DNA of 64,000 nt from Liolophura sinensis (GCF_032854445.1 NC_088301.1:4203703-4267702); one strand, 5' to 3'. Positions 27,201 to 36,769 are shown, counted from the first letter of the stretch. A program made the numbers and translations. Notes: generated by a model from the letters alone, not told the origin.

Positions 27201-27757
27201 TTCAAGCATGTCCCGACAGTTAGCAGAGAATGGATGGAAGAGACAATAGTCCTTTTACAGCAAAAACAGGTCTTTCAAATTGGAACAAAATATGTTTTAC
27301 CTGTTCTAGCAGTTGAACAAGAGTTTGGCACAGTCATTTTGTCAGATAACCAGAAATTATAGAACCAGTGGAGCATCTAAAGTGAGTAATAATACCCACC
27401 TCCCCCGTCTCTTTCCCCGCCCCCCCCCCCCCCCCCCCCCCAACTCCCACCACACACAGAGATGTAGAGGCCATTCACATTCTTTCTTAATAAACAAGAG
27501 TGTACCATTTTTTCGTTTGTAAATATTGTCCATGTTTGCTTGGGAAGCTGTGTTGAATGAGTAAGGTTTTTGCACATGGCTGTAGGATGTAAATAAGAAT
27601 TCATCTTGTGTTCCTACTCTTCGACTGTTGTTTGCGGTGTTGTAGGTTAAGTGGTGATGGTGAGGGTGTGGGCTCAAACTGGAACAGGAATCGAGCTGTG
27701 GGGCAGAGGGTCGCTCAACTCTACCACACCCGGGCAGAGTCCTTAGGCACCTCCTGA
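6163..27757 (+). CDS. TTLL7: Tubulin polyglutamylase TTLL7 orthologue (whole gene, 17 coding exons)
   Basis: The spliced product adds glutamate side chains to tubulin tails, by family knowledge mainly beta-tubulin, and acts on microtubules and cilia. Coding exons: 6163-6262, 7144-7344, 8483-8540, 8981-9112, 10276-10434, 10760-10976, 11516-11839, 12128-12222, 12554-12701, 12846-13058, 20152-20235, 20769-21089, 22322-22444, 24357-24437, 25217-25377, 25795-25989, 27646-27757. All junctions are GT-AG and in phase, totalling 2724 nt or 907 residues; human TTLL7 is about 887. The order is N-terminal tail, TTL/ATP-grasp domain (about residues 75-430), basic microtubule-binding segment (about 430-510), acidic stretch (593-607), Ser/Arg-rich linker and conserved C-terminal block (685-907). 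D384, E397 and N399 fit the ATP/metal residues. It resembles TTLL7 and not other TTLLs along its full length, including the C-terminal block. Introns 2, 10, 12 and 13 carry minisatellites. Assignment is from remembered family sequence, not a search. Confidence 0.93.
6480..6585 (-). mobile_element. Second-family SINE tail fragment (TTLL7 intron 1)
   Basis: ggtattttacgccgtaatca, atatttcagtcataccatac and agccagcattatggtgagtg match the SINE tail domain. Confidence 0.55.
7144..7344 (+). CDS. TTLL7: TTLL7 coding exon 2
   Basis: Residues 34-100. A Lys/Arg-rich run (KKRRKKRGQITANLSGTRYD) matches the basic patch and the GTITAN-like strand just before the TTL domain of TTLL7. Acceptor tgacag, donor gtacgt. 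Confidence 0.88.
7844..8437. repeat. 57-bp minisatellite in TTLL7 intron 2
   Basis: About 10 units of roughly 57 bp (core ttggattattgacttttctc). The first units are degenerate and the later ones near-identical. Because 57 is divisible by 3, it gives a spurious open frame with a 19-residue period. Confidence 0.9.
8483..8540 (+). CDS. TTLL7: TTLL7 coding exon 3
   Basis: A short 58-nt exon, residues 101-119 (RQMVEHLGYTVTKEDDPSS), the first helix of the TTL domain. Both sides are in phase, with donor gtaaga. It follows the 57-bp minisatellite of intron 2 by about 45 bp. Confidence 0.85.
8981..9112 (+). CDS. TTLL7: TTLL7 coding exon 4
   Basis: Residues 120-163. Contains WNDAFVSTEKISEL and INHFPGMGEVTRKDCLARNM, the TTLL motif INHFPGM followed by the RKDxLxRNM segment. 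Confidence 0.93.
10276..10434 (+). CDS. TTLL7: TTLL7 coding exon 5
   Basis: Residues 164-216. Ends in FIVKPPNGSQGHG, the ATP-grasp lysine and glycine-rich loop of TTLL enzymes (K208 is the probable ATP-contacting lysine). Confidence 0.94.
10760..10976 (+). CDS. TTLL7: TTLL7 coding exon 6
   Basis: Residues 217-289. Contains VQEYIDKPLLIEGYKFDLRI, the ATP/tubulin-binding core (E237, Y238, K249, D251, R253), then FLYKDGLVRLSTEKY. Splits codon GGG with exon 5; ends in phase 0. Confidence 0.96.
11135..11395 (+). mobile_element. Old, degenerate SINE copy (TTLL7 intron 6)
   Basis: Matches the 3' two thirds of the SINE at 18121 in the opposite orientation, ending gtaaaaccccaagcac. Tail and central part recognisable; head missing or decayed. 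Confidence 0.7.
11516..11839 (+). CDS. TTLL7: TTLL7 coding exon 7
   Basis: Residues 290-397, phase 0 on both sides. Contains MHLTNYSINKHN, HVLHAYRMCRPG, then FEVLGFDVIIDRKLRPWLLE with D384 and E397 as the expected metal-coordinating acids. This is the most conserved part of the gene. Confidence 0.97.
12128..12222 (+). CDS. TTLL7: TTLL7 coding exon 8
   Basis: Residues 398-428. Begins INRSPSFGTD, completing the E-x-N metal motif with E397 from exon 7, and ends in the last helix of the catalytic domain. Confidence 0.95.
12554..12701 (+). CDS. TTLL7: TTLL7 coding exon 9
   Basis: Residues 429-478. Lys/Arg-rich helix (DKKRNLARQKAEAQKRLL), equivalent to the cationic microtubule-binding segment described for TTLL7; continues into exon 10. 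Confidence 0.94.
12846..13058 (+). CDS. TTLL7: TTLL7 coding exon 10
   Basis: Residues 479-549. Contains the basic helix end, GGFRRIFP, and FQTFLSSRAASMQREIE. It ends CTACGG/gtgagc. This last stretch is the point where the downstream 62-bp minisatellite begins, and every array unit repeats the exon-end/donor sequence. Confidence 0.93.
13054..18120. repeat. 62-bp minisatellite, left part (TTLL7 intron 10)
   Basis: About 81 units of 62 bp starting at the exon 10 end. Each unit holds atcacctgtagctacggg, then either gtgagt (donor-like) or agagt, then acaggtgac or acaggcgac and agagagggaat. Contains higher-order structure, including a block of about 34 units (13861 to about 15970) duplicated in tandem to about 18017. 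Confidence 0.97.
18121..18487 (-). mobile_element. tRNA-headed SINE inserted in the 62-bp array
   Basis: Flanked by a perfect 13-bp target-site duplication (ggaatgatagtga at 18108-18120 and 18488-18500). On the minus strand it starts with a tRNA-like head (box A-like tagcacagtcggtagagc, box B-like near gatcaatcc) and ends gacgttaaaccccaagcact plus a (ctca)n tail. About 95 percent like the copy at 23383. Non-autonomous; needs a LINE partner. Confidence 0.93.
18488..19695. repeat. 62-bp minisatellite, right part (TTLL7 intron 10)
   Basis: About 19 further units after the SINE insertion at 18121-18487. Ends abruptly at about 19695 with gctacgggtgg. About 450 bp of unique, GGTA-rich sequence then leads to exon 11. 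Confidence 0.95.
20152..20235 (+). CDS. TTLL7: TTLL7 coding exon 11
   Basis: Residues 550-577 (QQVLDMLAECQTDDEK and onward), matching the short ILDLLEQCEIDDEK segment of vertebrate TTLL7. Phase 0 on both sides. Spliced across a 7.1-kb intron that is almost entirely minisatellite. Confidence 0.9.
20769..21089 (+). CDS. TTLL7: TTLL7 coding exon 12 (acidic and Ser/Arg-rich linker)
   Basis: Residues 578-684, phase 0 on both sides. PLSSMPS is conserved. It is followed by an Asp/Glu run (593-607) and a Ser/Arg/Pro-rich linker with RPxSxxR repeats, as in vertebrate TTLL7. The donor gtttgt is weaker than most in the gene. Confidence 0.88.
21340..22320. repeat. 42-bp minisatellite ending at the exon 13 acceptor (TTLL7 intron 12)
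   Basis: About 23 units (ccagccagatacacatac, tatggagtgttgttttctgtag). Each unit carries a short pyrimidine tract plus tgtag. The last unit runs into ggagtgttgtctgtatgcag, which is the acceptor of exon 13. Period divisible by 3, so both strands show spurious long frames. Confidence 0.95.
22322..22444 (+). CDS. TTLL7: TTLL7 coding exon 13
   Basis: Residues 685-725. LNDMRIKFPGKNDSEAEWIL is the conserved C-terminal block start. The acceptor sits at the very end of the 42-bp minisatellite of intron 12. Confidence 0.93.
22458..22575 (-). mobile_element. Second-family SINE head fragment (TTLL7 intron 13)
   Basis: Contains gaggaagccagtataagctg followed by gactttaactcacagagacc, the box B side of the SINE head on the minus strand, only about 14 bp after the exon 13 donor. 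Confidence 0.6.
22722..23382. repeat. 25-27 bp minisatellite, left part (TTLL7 intron 13)
   Basis: Units ggaatagggctagcactggt-aatagaa (27 bp) change over to ggaatagggtcagtgggtaa-cagga (25 bp) toward the right. Interrupted by the SINE at 23383. Confidence 0.93.
23383..23747 (-). mobile_element. Second full-length SINE of the same family, in the intron 13 array
   Basis: Perfect 14-bp target-site duplication (tgctggtaatagga at 23369-23382 and 23748-23761). Same orientation and nearly same length as the 18121 copy, with few differences, so both are recent insertions. Confidence 0.93.
23748..23905. repeat. 25-27 bp minisatellite, right part
   Basis: Continuation of the intron 13 array after the SINE, about 6 units. 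Confidence 0.9.
24357..24437 (+). CDS. TTLL7: TTLL7 coding exon 14
   Basis: Residues 726-752, NWKFHKPRIASYWLVKLDSI, conserved in TTLL7. Phase 0 on both sides; donor gtaagt. Confidence 0.93.
25217..25377 (+). CDS. TTLL7: TTLL7 coding exon 15
   Basis: Residues 753-805. INRVFNRLLWSHGQGLWNCF is almost identical to the vertebrate TTLL7 block. Donor gtaagg. Confidence 0.95.
25552..25573. promoter_or_regulatory. Two perfect CRE palindromes (TGACGTCA) in TTLL7 intron 15
   Basis: TGACGTCA at 25552-25559 and 25566-25573, 14 bp centre to centre, inside an almost symmetric 24-bp stretch. Consensus CREB/ATF sites. Function not known. Confidence 0.3.
25795..25989 (+). CDS. TTLL7: TTLL7 coding exon 16
   Basis: Residues 806-870. 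SWETIFSKS and CCRRIVQLCRDCLLIVYQFA match TTLL7. The donor is CT/gtaaga. If the intron is retained, the next codons are CTG TAA, so the protein would stop at once at 25991-25993. Confidence 0.9.
26630..26775. repeat. Short tandem repeat with acatgtgaatcacac units (TTLL7 intron 16)
   Basis: About 3-4 imperfect units of roughly 40 bp around gtttacatgtgaatcacata. Confidence 0.5.
27420..27441. repeat. Poly(C) tract
   Basis: Uninterrupted run of cytosines in TTLL7 intron 16, in a C-rich context. Prone to length error in assembly. Confidence 0.9.
27646..27757 (+). CDS. TTLL7: TTLL7 coding exon 17 (stop codon)
   Basis: Residues 871-907, beginning LSGDGEGVGSNWNRNR. This resembles the LSGIGPDWGNSR segment of vertebrate TTLL7 and supports splicing rather than the exon 16 stop. 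TGA at 27755-27757. Vertebrate proteins run somewhat further, so the tail is shortened here. I could not fix the poly(A) site; AATAAA occurs only far downstream (for example near 30375 and 30735). Confidence 0.82.
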
Positions 27758-28099
27758 CCTGTCTGCAGGGTCAAGTCCACAAGGTCATAGTCTCACCATC
27801 AAAGTCCAAGTCAAGGCTCAGCTATCAAGGTCATGATGCAACTTTCAGGGTCAAAGACTAGCTTTCAAATAACACGGCCACCTCTCACTGTCATAATTAG
27901 TTGCCACAGTCTCCTTCTTAGTTACTGCTAGACTAGAACATATGATACAGTCTGCACTGTCTGCAAAACTATGTTCTGCTATTGTGCTGTCCTCTCAGGC
28001 TGTTGTATAAAAACAGCACAGTGAGTTTGCTGTATTGGCTACATACATAGGTGGATATGAAATCCCATTTTCCTGTGCATGAAGTAATATGAAAATGTC

Positions 28100-28855
28100 A
28101 CATCCAGCTTGCATGTAGGAATGGACATCACATCCAGCTTGCATTTAGGAATGGACATCACATCCAGCTTGCATGTAGGAATGGACATCACATCCAGCTT
28201 GCATGTAGGAATGGACATCACATCCAGCTTGCATGTAGGAATGGACATCACATCCAGCTTGCATGTAGGAATGGACATCACATCCAGCTTACATGTAGGA
28301 ATGGACATCACATCCAGCTTGCATGTAGGAGTGGACACCCCATCAGGCTTACGTGTAGTAATGCACTTGTCACGTCTAGCTTACATGTAGTAATGCACAT
28401 GTCACATCTAGCTTACATGTAGAAATGGACATGTCACATACAGCTTACATGTAGTAATGGACATGTCACACCAAACCTATATGTAGTAATGGACGTCACA
28501 ATCAGCATACATGTAATAATTGACATGTCATGCCCAGCCTATATGTAGTAATGGACATGTCACAAACAGCATACATGTAGTAATGGACATTTGACGACCA
28601 GCCTATATGTAGTAATGGACATGTCACACCCAGCCTACATGTAGAAATGGACAAGCCACACCCTGCCTATGTGTAGTAATGCACATCACTCCCTGCCTAC
28701 ATGTAGAAATGCACGTCACGCCCTGCCTACATGTAGAAATGCACGTCACGCCCTGCCTACATGTAGAAATGTACGTCACACCCTGTCTACATATAGTAAT
28801 GGACATGTCACACCCTGCCTACATGTAGAAATGGACAAGCCACACTCAGTGTTAC
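28100..28855. repeat. 30-32 bp minisatellite downstream of the TTLL7 stop
   Basis: Eight almost identical 30-bp units (catccagcttgcatgtagga-atggacatca) at 28101-28340 grade into about 16 diverged 30-33 bp units with agcctacatgtagtaatgga. Starts about 345 bp after the stop, so it may lie in the 3' UTR. Confidence 0.93.
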
Positions 28856-28859
28856 TATA

Positions 28860-31009
28860 TTAATGGGCATAGTTATTTATGATGCTCTTGAAGTCGAGCA
28901 CTAGGTTTGACTATTCATGTTATAAAGCACATGCCCTATAATGTAAACTGCTGCTGCAACTACCATTGTGTGAGAGTATTGATAGTTTTGGGGCAGAAAT
29001 CTGTTGATTAATTGATTTAAAGGTTACTTTGTTGATGAATTTTTTTCCTTTCATGAAAACAAAGTTCCAAAGACGATGTCAAAAAGCATTTCTAGTTGCT
29101 TTGTAACTGAGGTGAGCTGTTATGATTTGTAGTGAGCAGATGTCATAGTTGTTATCTTCATGAAGCACCTGATAGTCATCAAAGGTTAAAATTCTTTTAC
29201 CTTGTTGAAACTTTTGTAGGTGCTATAAGCAGTGGTAAGATTATTTTGTGGTTGTGTATTTTTTCTTTCGGATTTATTTATTATTTTTTTCCCCTGATTG
29301 ATGAGTTGTGAGACTATTCAATACTGTGTTAAAATGGATTGTCAGAAATCTGGAATTGTTCCATTTTGAGGACAATGGTTCATATTTATTATGTTAACTG
29401 GAGTCAGGCTGTTGTTTTTTTTTTTTTTTTTACTCATGCATGTATGTATGAATACTTAATGTTATTTTAAACTATTTTATAACTCCATAACTGTAATTTA
29501 TAGGAAGCTTGGCAATGACTCCATTTCTTAATACATATAGCTATATTTTCCACTGTTGAACTTGGTTTACTTCTTAAAATTTTAAAAGTTGTGTATATTT
29601 GTATACATGTAAGTTTTACTATATATATTCTTTACTATATGAAGTTATTCTTATTCAAATATTTATTTACATGACTGTGATATTAATTGATGACTATGTT
29701 ATTCTATTTATGTACATAGCCATGTATTGGTTACATTTGTATCATTTAGTACATACATTTTAAATTCCTCATTGACTTACTACATATTATGGCAAATTTT
29801 GGTAAATACACTTTCTGTGTAAATTTGACATCACTCATGTATCGAGTTACAAAGTAGCCTATATTTTTCATAGAAATTCCTGCAGATTGAGTGATATGTT
29901 CATAAAAGGGAACAGTTGTATCCGTAATGGACGTCAGTGATAGAGAACTACAGTATAATGTGGTCACCTTAAAACTCCAGGAATGACTGATTCATGTTGC
30001 CAAATATATAGATATTGTAATTCTCTCTGTTTAGAAATTACCTTTTCTCCGGTTTGAATTTATAAATCTCTTAATGACAAATCAAAAAAATCGTTTTTTT
30101 TTCAATGGCTCAATAGGACTACACTCAATAGATAGCAGGAGACAAAAACCTGTCATTAGAAACAAGTTGTATCATGTGGTTATAGACCCCATTTGGATGA
30201 CAACGATTCTCTACCACCCCTAACCATTCTTGACATGATTACTTCTTGATTCTCACTATCCTCCACCCCCACCCACCCACCCCCCATCCTTCCCGTTTAC
30301 ATTTACGTAAAATACAATTTCTCATGTAGGTCACAGAAGACATTTACGTACAGTAGGATATCTGATTTAGGTCACAATAAATATTTACATAAAATATAAT
30401 TTCTGATGCAGGTCGCCCTAGACATTTACATTAAATACGACTTCTTTTGCAGGCTACAATAAACTATTAGCTAAATTACAATAATGATATAGGTCACTGA
30501 AGGCCTTTGCGTAAAATACGATTTCTGATGTAGGTCACAGTAGATATTTTCTTGGGATATAGGCCTAGTAATTAGTTCAGTTATCCTACATCCCAGACAA
30601 GATTTACATCTGTAGGTTAAAAGTCTACATATGGGAGATCCGCCCAGAGGAACTGGTCCATGTTATCTGCTAGAAAGATCTGTGCTCCAGAACTAAGTTT
30701 GGACATAAATGGTTATACTGCTGTTTTCACCAAATAAAACCATTTTACTTTATAACCAAAGCTTCCGTATTTATATCTTGAGTTTGAGGATTTCCAATGC
30801 TTACAATTTATCTCTGTGGAGGCCAGGAGCGGCCTTAACCCCTCCAACATATATATCCCCAAGTTGGGAACAGCGAAACTCGAACGACACAGTAAGTAAA
30901 ACGCGACATACTGTTTATGTCGAGAATGGAACCAAAATGAGAGATTTCATCGAGGACGCTAGATTCAGACGTCTACCGAGATGCATGTATGACGAGATTC
31001 TCGGCTTAA
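28860..31009. other. TTLL7 3' UTR or intergenic, no gene seen
   Basis: AT-rich. Contains an oligo(T) run near 29415 and a loose recurrence of acatttacrtaaaatayaat with gatgtaggtcaca between about 30300 and 30550. AATAAA words near 30375, 30466 and 30735. Confidence 0.45.
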
Positions 31010-31175
31010 TGTCGTGGGAATCACGTGAGAATGCCGCGTTGTTATTCAAATCTGCACTGAAAGTCGTTGGAATCTCGTCAATGTCACGTTGTTGTCCTTA
31101 TCTTGACTGAATGTCCTTGGGATCTCGTCAGAATGTCGCGTTGTTCTAATCTGGACGGAATGTCGATTAAATATA
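31010..31175. repeat. Small tandem repeat, about 54 bp x 3
   Basis: Three degenerate units with gtc(g/t)tgggaatc(t/a)cgt and aatgtcgcgttgtt. Confidence 0.5.
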
Positions 31176-31699
31176 AATGTTCCTGGTTTGGGGCAAATGT
31201 GTGACAGTATCTGACCTCTGTAGATGAGAGTCTGAGAACTGCATAAATCAGCCTGATCATTGTCACACAATGGAAAGAGTGGCTTCCTTGTATAGGTATC
31301 GAATTGCGGAGTGGTTATAACATGTCCAAAGGGCCCTGCGCCTCATCCCCTCAGGCAGATGTCAGGTCTGCTCAATTAAGAAACCACGAGTCCGAATATG
31401 AAGAGCAGCTTATGTGCATGCTCTCATCCTCTACCAAATCCGCAGGGATTGCAAGCTCTCTTTGTATATAGTAAAGCCCTACACAAAATCCCCTTCTCCG
31501 AAACCGTTTCCAGGCTTTGTGCAAGGTTTTTTTTTGTTTTATTATTTATATTTTTTACTTGCTCAGAAGCTTGAATATGAAAATTTTCGTGACCGTAAAT
31601 TTACCCATAAAGACGCAAACATATCTTAATAATTTGGTACCAGTAATTACAGTTATCTTGGTTAAAAGAAACACAGAAGTGTCGCTGATGTGTCAAAGA

Positions 31700-34535
31700 C
31701 AGGTAACCCCAGTTACAGTTGTCGTATAACATCTGCTAACTACCAAAAAAGTTATTTTTTTGGTAAAATTATTAGGTGCGCATATATTAGTTACAGTTCT
31801 GGTATAACATCCCCTTAACAGCCACATCAGAGTAACTTTATAAGATGTACTCAGGGTAGTTACAGTTGTGGTATAACAATTTCCCTAGCGGCCAAGTCAG
31901 GGTATCATTATAAGATGTCCTCAGCAGAGCTGCAGCTGTGGTATAACATCCCCTTAACGACCACGTCAGGGTAACTTTATAAGATGTACTCAGGGTAGTT
32001 ACAGTTGTGGTATAACATCCCCTAACGACTACGTCAGGGTAATTTTATAAGATGTACTCATAGTAGTTACATTTGTGGTATAACATCCCCTTAAAGACAA
32101 CGTCAGGGTAACTTTATAAAATGTACTCAGCAGAGCTGCAGTTGTGGTATAACATCCCCTCAACGACCACGTCATGGTAACTTTATAAGATGTACTCAGT
32201 AGAGCTGCAGATGTGGTATATGATCCGCTTAACAACCAGGTCAGGGTAACTTTACAAGATGTACTCAGGGTAGTTGCAATTGTGGTATGACATCCCCTTA
32301 ACGACCACGTCAGGCTAACTTTATAAGATGTACTCAGTAGAGCTGCAATTGTGGTATATGATCCCCTTAACGACCACGTCAGGGTAACTTTATAAGATGC
32401 ACTCAGGGTAGTTACAGTTGTGGTATAACATCCCCTTAATGACGACGTCAGGGAAACTTTATAGGATGTAGTTACAGGGTAGTTACAGTTGTGGTATAAC
32501 ATCCCCTAAACGGCCACGTCAAGGTAACTTTATAAGATGTACTCAGGGTAGTTGCAGTTGTGGTATAACATTTCCCTTAACGACCACGTCAAGGTAACTT
32601 TATAAGATGTACTCAGGGTAGTTACAGCTGTGGTATAACATTTCCATTAACGACCACGTCAAGGTAACTTTATAAGAAGCACTCAGGGTAGATACAGTTG
32701 TGGTATAACATCCCCTCAACGACCACGTCAGGGTAACTTTATAAGATGGTCTCAGGGTAGTTACAGCTGTGGTATAACATTTCCATTAACGACCACGTCA
32801 AGGTAACTTTATAAGAAGCACTCAGGGTAGATACAGTTGTGGTATAACATCCCCTCAACGGCCACGTCAGAGTAACTTTATCAGATGTACTCAGGGTAGT
32901 TACAGTTGTGGTATAACATGCCCTTAACGACCACGTTAGGGTAACTTTATAAGATGTACTCAGGGTAGTTACAGTTGTGGTATAACATCCCCTAACGACC
33001 AGGTCAGGGTAACTTTATAAGATGTACTCAGTAGAGCTGCAGATGTGGTATATGATCCGCTTAACAACCAGGTCAGGGTAACTTTACAAGATGTACTCAG
33101 GGTAGTTGCAGTTGTGGTATGACATCCCCTTAACGACCACGCCAGGCTAACTTTATAAGATGTACTCAGTAGAGCTGCAATTGTGGTATATGATCCCCTT
33201 AACGACCACGTCAGGGTAACTTTATAAGATGCACTCAGGGTAGTTACAGTTGTGGTATAACATCCCCTTAATGACGACGTCAGGGAAACTTTATAGGATG
33301 TAGTTACAGGGTAGTTACAGTTGTGGTATAACATCCCCTAAACGACCACGTCTAGGTAACTTTATAAGATGTACTCAGGGTAGATACAGTTGTTGTATAA
33401 CATCCCCTCAACGACCACGTCAGGGTAACTTTATAAGATGTACTCAGGGTAGTTACAGTTGTGGTATAACATTTCCATTAACGACCACGTCAAGGTAACT
33501 TTATAAGATGTACTCAGGGTAGTTACAGCTGTGGTATAACATTTCCATTAACGACCACGTCAAGGTAACTTTATAAGAAGCACTCAGGGTAGATACAGTT
33601 GTGGTATAACATCCCCTCAACGACCACGTCAGGGTAACTTTATAAGATGGTCTCAGGATAGTTACAGCTGTGGTATAACATTTCCATTAACGACCACGTC
33701 AAGGTAACTTTATAAGATGTACTCAGGGTAGATACAGTTGTGGTATAACATCCCCTCAACGGCCACGTCAGAGTAACTTTATCAGATGTACTCAGGGTAG
33801 TTACAGTTGTGGTATAACATGCCCTTAACGACCACGTTAGGGTAACTTTATAAGATGTACTCAGGGTAGTTACAGTTGTGGTATAACATCCCCTAACGAC
33901 CAGGTCAGGGTAACTTTATAAGATGTACTCAGTAGAGCTGCAGATGTGGTATATGATCCGCTTAACAACCAGGTCAGGGTAACTTTACAAGATGTACTCA
34001 GGGTAGTTGCAGTTGTGGTATGACATCCCCTTAACGACCACGTCAGGCTAACTTTATAAGATGTACTCAGTAGAGCTGCAATTGTGGTATATGATCCCCT
34101 TAACGACCACGTCAGGGTAACTTTATAAGATGCACTCAGGGTAGTTACAGTTGTGGTATAACATCCCCTTAACGACTACATCAGAGTAACTTTATAAGGT
34201 ACAATCAGGGTAGTTGCGTGGTGGTATAACAGCCCCTTAACGGCTACGCCGGGTAACTTTAAAAGGTGCGCTCATAGTCGTTACAGGTGCGGTATAACAG
34301 CCCTCTTGCGGCCACGTCAGTGTAATTATAAGGTGCGTTTTTGGTATATTTACAGTTTCGATATAACATCCCCCTAACGATTTTAAGGGTGACTTTATAA
34401 GGTGCACCCATGGTAGATACAATTGTGGTATGAAATCCCCTTAAGGACCACGTCAGGGGTAACTTTATAAGGTGTACTCATAGTAGATACAACTGCTGTA
34501 TAACATCCCCCTAACGACCACGTCAGGGTACTAAG
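31700..34535. repeat. 69-70 bp minisatellite between TTLL7 and IP6K
   Basis: About 41 units (ttacagttgtggtataacat, ccccttaacgaccacgtcag, ggtaactttataagatgtac, tcagggtag). Contains larger internal copies: the variant agtagagctgcagatgtgg recurs at 32198, 33030 and 33931. Most units hold CCACGTCA. Confidence 0.95.
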
Positions 34536-35293
34536 TGTTAAACGACTAACGGAGCGTACTGGGATCACCATGGCTGCCAGTGTTACACTGGGTAAACAGA
34601 TCATGGAAACTACGGCAGCGAACATCGTTACGATCACGTTACAGATTCAGAGGGCCTAATTGGCGGAAATGTCATTTTCCTGACTGACCAGTGTAATGGT
34701 GTGACTGGCCTACCGTAGTTGTTTTTTCATTGGCCTTGGAAAAAGAGTGGCGTATATGACAAAAACCACAGTTTATATCCTTAGAACCTCTAACTTGTTT
34801 AGGTCAAGGCCACGTAAGCATACTTATATATTTCCTGAATACGGCTAATCAATCCACCATGTAATTGATGTCTGCTAATTAGGTAGACATACAGCATATC
34901 ACGAAAAGTCAATACCCAGGAGACCTTGGCCAGCTAAATATACCTCTGGGTAACACACATTTGTTATCACTACTCTCAGAGAAGTAGTTTGTCAGTGGGT
35001 TGTCTGAAAATTTAAACAAACCTGTAAGCGATGTATAGTAGTCGAGAAGCGCCAGTGTGTTGTAAACGTTGTGTATTAACAAAGGCCGTCAACATGGCTA
35101 AACGTATTTGCTATTATAAATGCAGTTACCGGTATTAATTAAGAATTACTATTAACTGTTATCGTTCTACATTTCAATAAAGAATGTTTGGCCAATTTGA
35201 AAGAGAAAATTGGGTTTGAATAGAGCTCTTTGGATATCGATGGGAAATGGAAGGGAAATTGTCAAGGAGTTTATGCATTTTTTAAAAAATTTA

Positions 35294-35350
35294 ATTGGTT
35301 GGTGTTTTACACCGTTTTCTTATACGGCGGTGCAAGGAAACCGGACAGAG
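35294..35350 (-). mobile_element. Second-family SINE tail fragment (intergenic)
   Basis: ttggttggtgttttacaccg and cggcggtgcaaggaaaccgg; short and diverged, directly before a small 58-bp tandem repeat. Confidence 0.4.
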
Positions 35351-35363
35351 ACTAGGGGAAAAT

Positions 35364-35555
35364 GGTATTGGGTCGGGGAGAGCCATGGATGCCGAAAGGG
35401 AGGTGGTATTGAGAGGCAGATGGTATTGCGTCAAGGAGAGCCAGGAATGTGGGAGAGAGGTGGTATTGAGGGGAAGATGGTATTGGGTCAGGGAGAGCCA
35501 TGGATGCCGGAAGGGAGGTGGTATTGAGAGGAAGATGGTATTGGGTCAGGGAGAT
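35364..35555. repeat. 58-bp tandem repeat, about 3.3 units
   Basis: ggtattgggtcagggagagc recurs at 35364, 35422, 35479 and 35537. Directly follows a SINE tail fragment. Confidence 0.75.
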
Positions 35556-36514
35556 GTTATATCGGTATTTGGAGGCAAGTTGCAATTGCAATGCAGTTAT
35601 TATGTTGTACAATGATTGAAGAAGCTTTTGGATTGATAGCGGTTGCAAGGTGTACTTCAATGGTCAATCAAATTAATAAATACATAAATAAATACATAAA
35701 TAAACAAATAAAATCGCATTTACGTGTATATGTGTGTTGTATAATCGATATACCAAGACCTCCTTTCCTAGCCATGCTGATGTGTGCCTATATACACCCT
35801 ACACGCCTTGCCTACACGACGTACGACTTGTTTGGGGTAAGGTCATACAGATATAGATCTGTAAGTGTTATAATCCGTACTAATGATCACAGATGCTGAC
35901 TGTGGGGCTTCTCGTGCCAGTCGATATTGACCCAAGCATATCGATTTTCACTTATTAGCCAGGCTTTGCCTACACTATGCAGAGAGAACGGTTTACGTAA
36001 AGAACCAGTCTCGTACATTGCTCATACACCTTCAAGCACTAACAACAGACCATATTTAAACAACATAGGGTGCGAGGGACAAATAAAATCGGAATCTCAA
36101 AATAACATCGTTACATCCAAAGAATAACCGTTTGGTGTATTTAAGTGTATCGGCATTTGTGGTTTCCTACATACAATATATAATGACTGCATTACAAATG
36201 GTGTCGTTACCGTTTGTTTTAACTTCCTCTTCTTATATTGAAAATACGTGGTTCGGCAGAAGTAGCTAAATTCGGCGGATACATCTATGGTAAAATGTAA
36301 TTCTCTGTATGGTTTGAAAAAAAAAAACACTGTAAATCAATGATGCTGAAAGCCTGCCATACATAAAATAATTGTCAAGTAATTCCGAGAGAAACAGACA
36401 ACTAAATATATAAAGATATACCGACATTTCATACTATGCCTGACTTATAACCAGAACGTTGCCTAATATTCGAAATGGCCGATGAAAGTCGCCCAGTAAG
36501 AACTAAACCAGTCA

Positions 36515-36765
36515 GAGCGGAGTGTATATAGAGCAGGAAGTGTACATAAAGCAGGAAGTTTATATTTAGCAGGGAGTGTACATAGAGCAAGAGGTGTATA
36601 CAGAGCAAGGAGTGTATATAGAGCAGGGTGTGTATATAGAGCAGGAAGTGTTTACAGAGCAGGAAGTGTACATACAGCAGGGTGTGTAATATAGAGCAGG
36701 AAGTGTACATACATCAGGAGGTGTATACAGAACACGGAGTGTACGCAAAGCAGGAGTGTATAAAG
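36515..36765. repeat. 18-21 bp tandem repeat (gagcaggaagtgtayata)
   Basis: About 12 imperfect units of gagcaggaagtgtatatagc type in intergenic DNA. Confidence 0.85.
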
Positions 36766-36769
36766 CGCA

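Noticed and set aside
28039..28390. 10-residue repeat peptides on both strands
   Set aside because: 30-bp minisatellite; both strands and all phases are similarly open.
28100..28855. CRISPR-like array of 30-bp repeats
   Set aside because: Repeats are head to tail with no unique spacers, and the DNA is eukaryotic.
30709..31110. 133-codon plus-strand frame
   Set aside because: Runs into a small tandem repeat; no recognised motif and no start or splice context that supports a gene.
32029..33334. Minus-strand 157- and 121-codon frames with a 23-residue repeat
   Set aside because: 69-bp array read in frame; the frames break where units are 70 bp.
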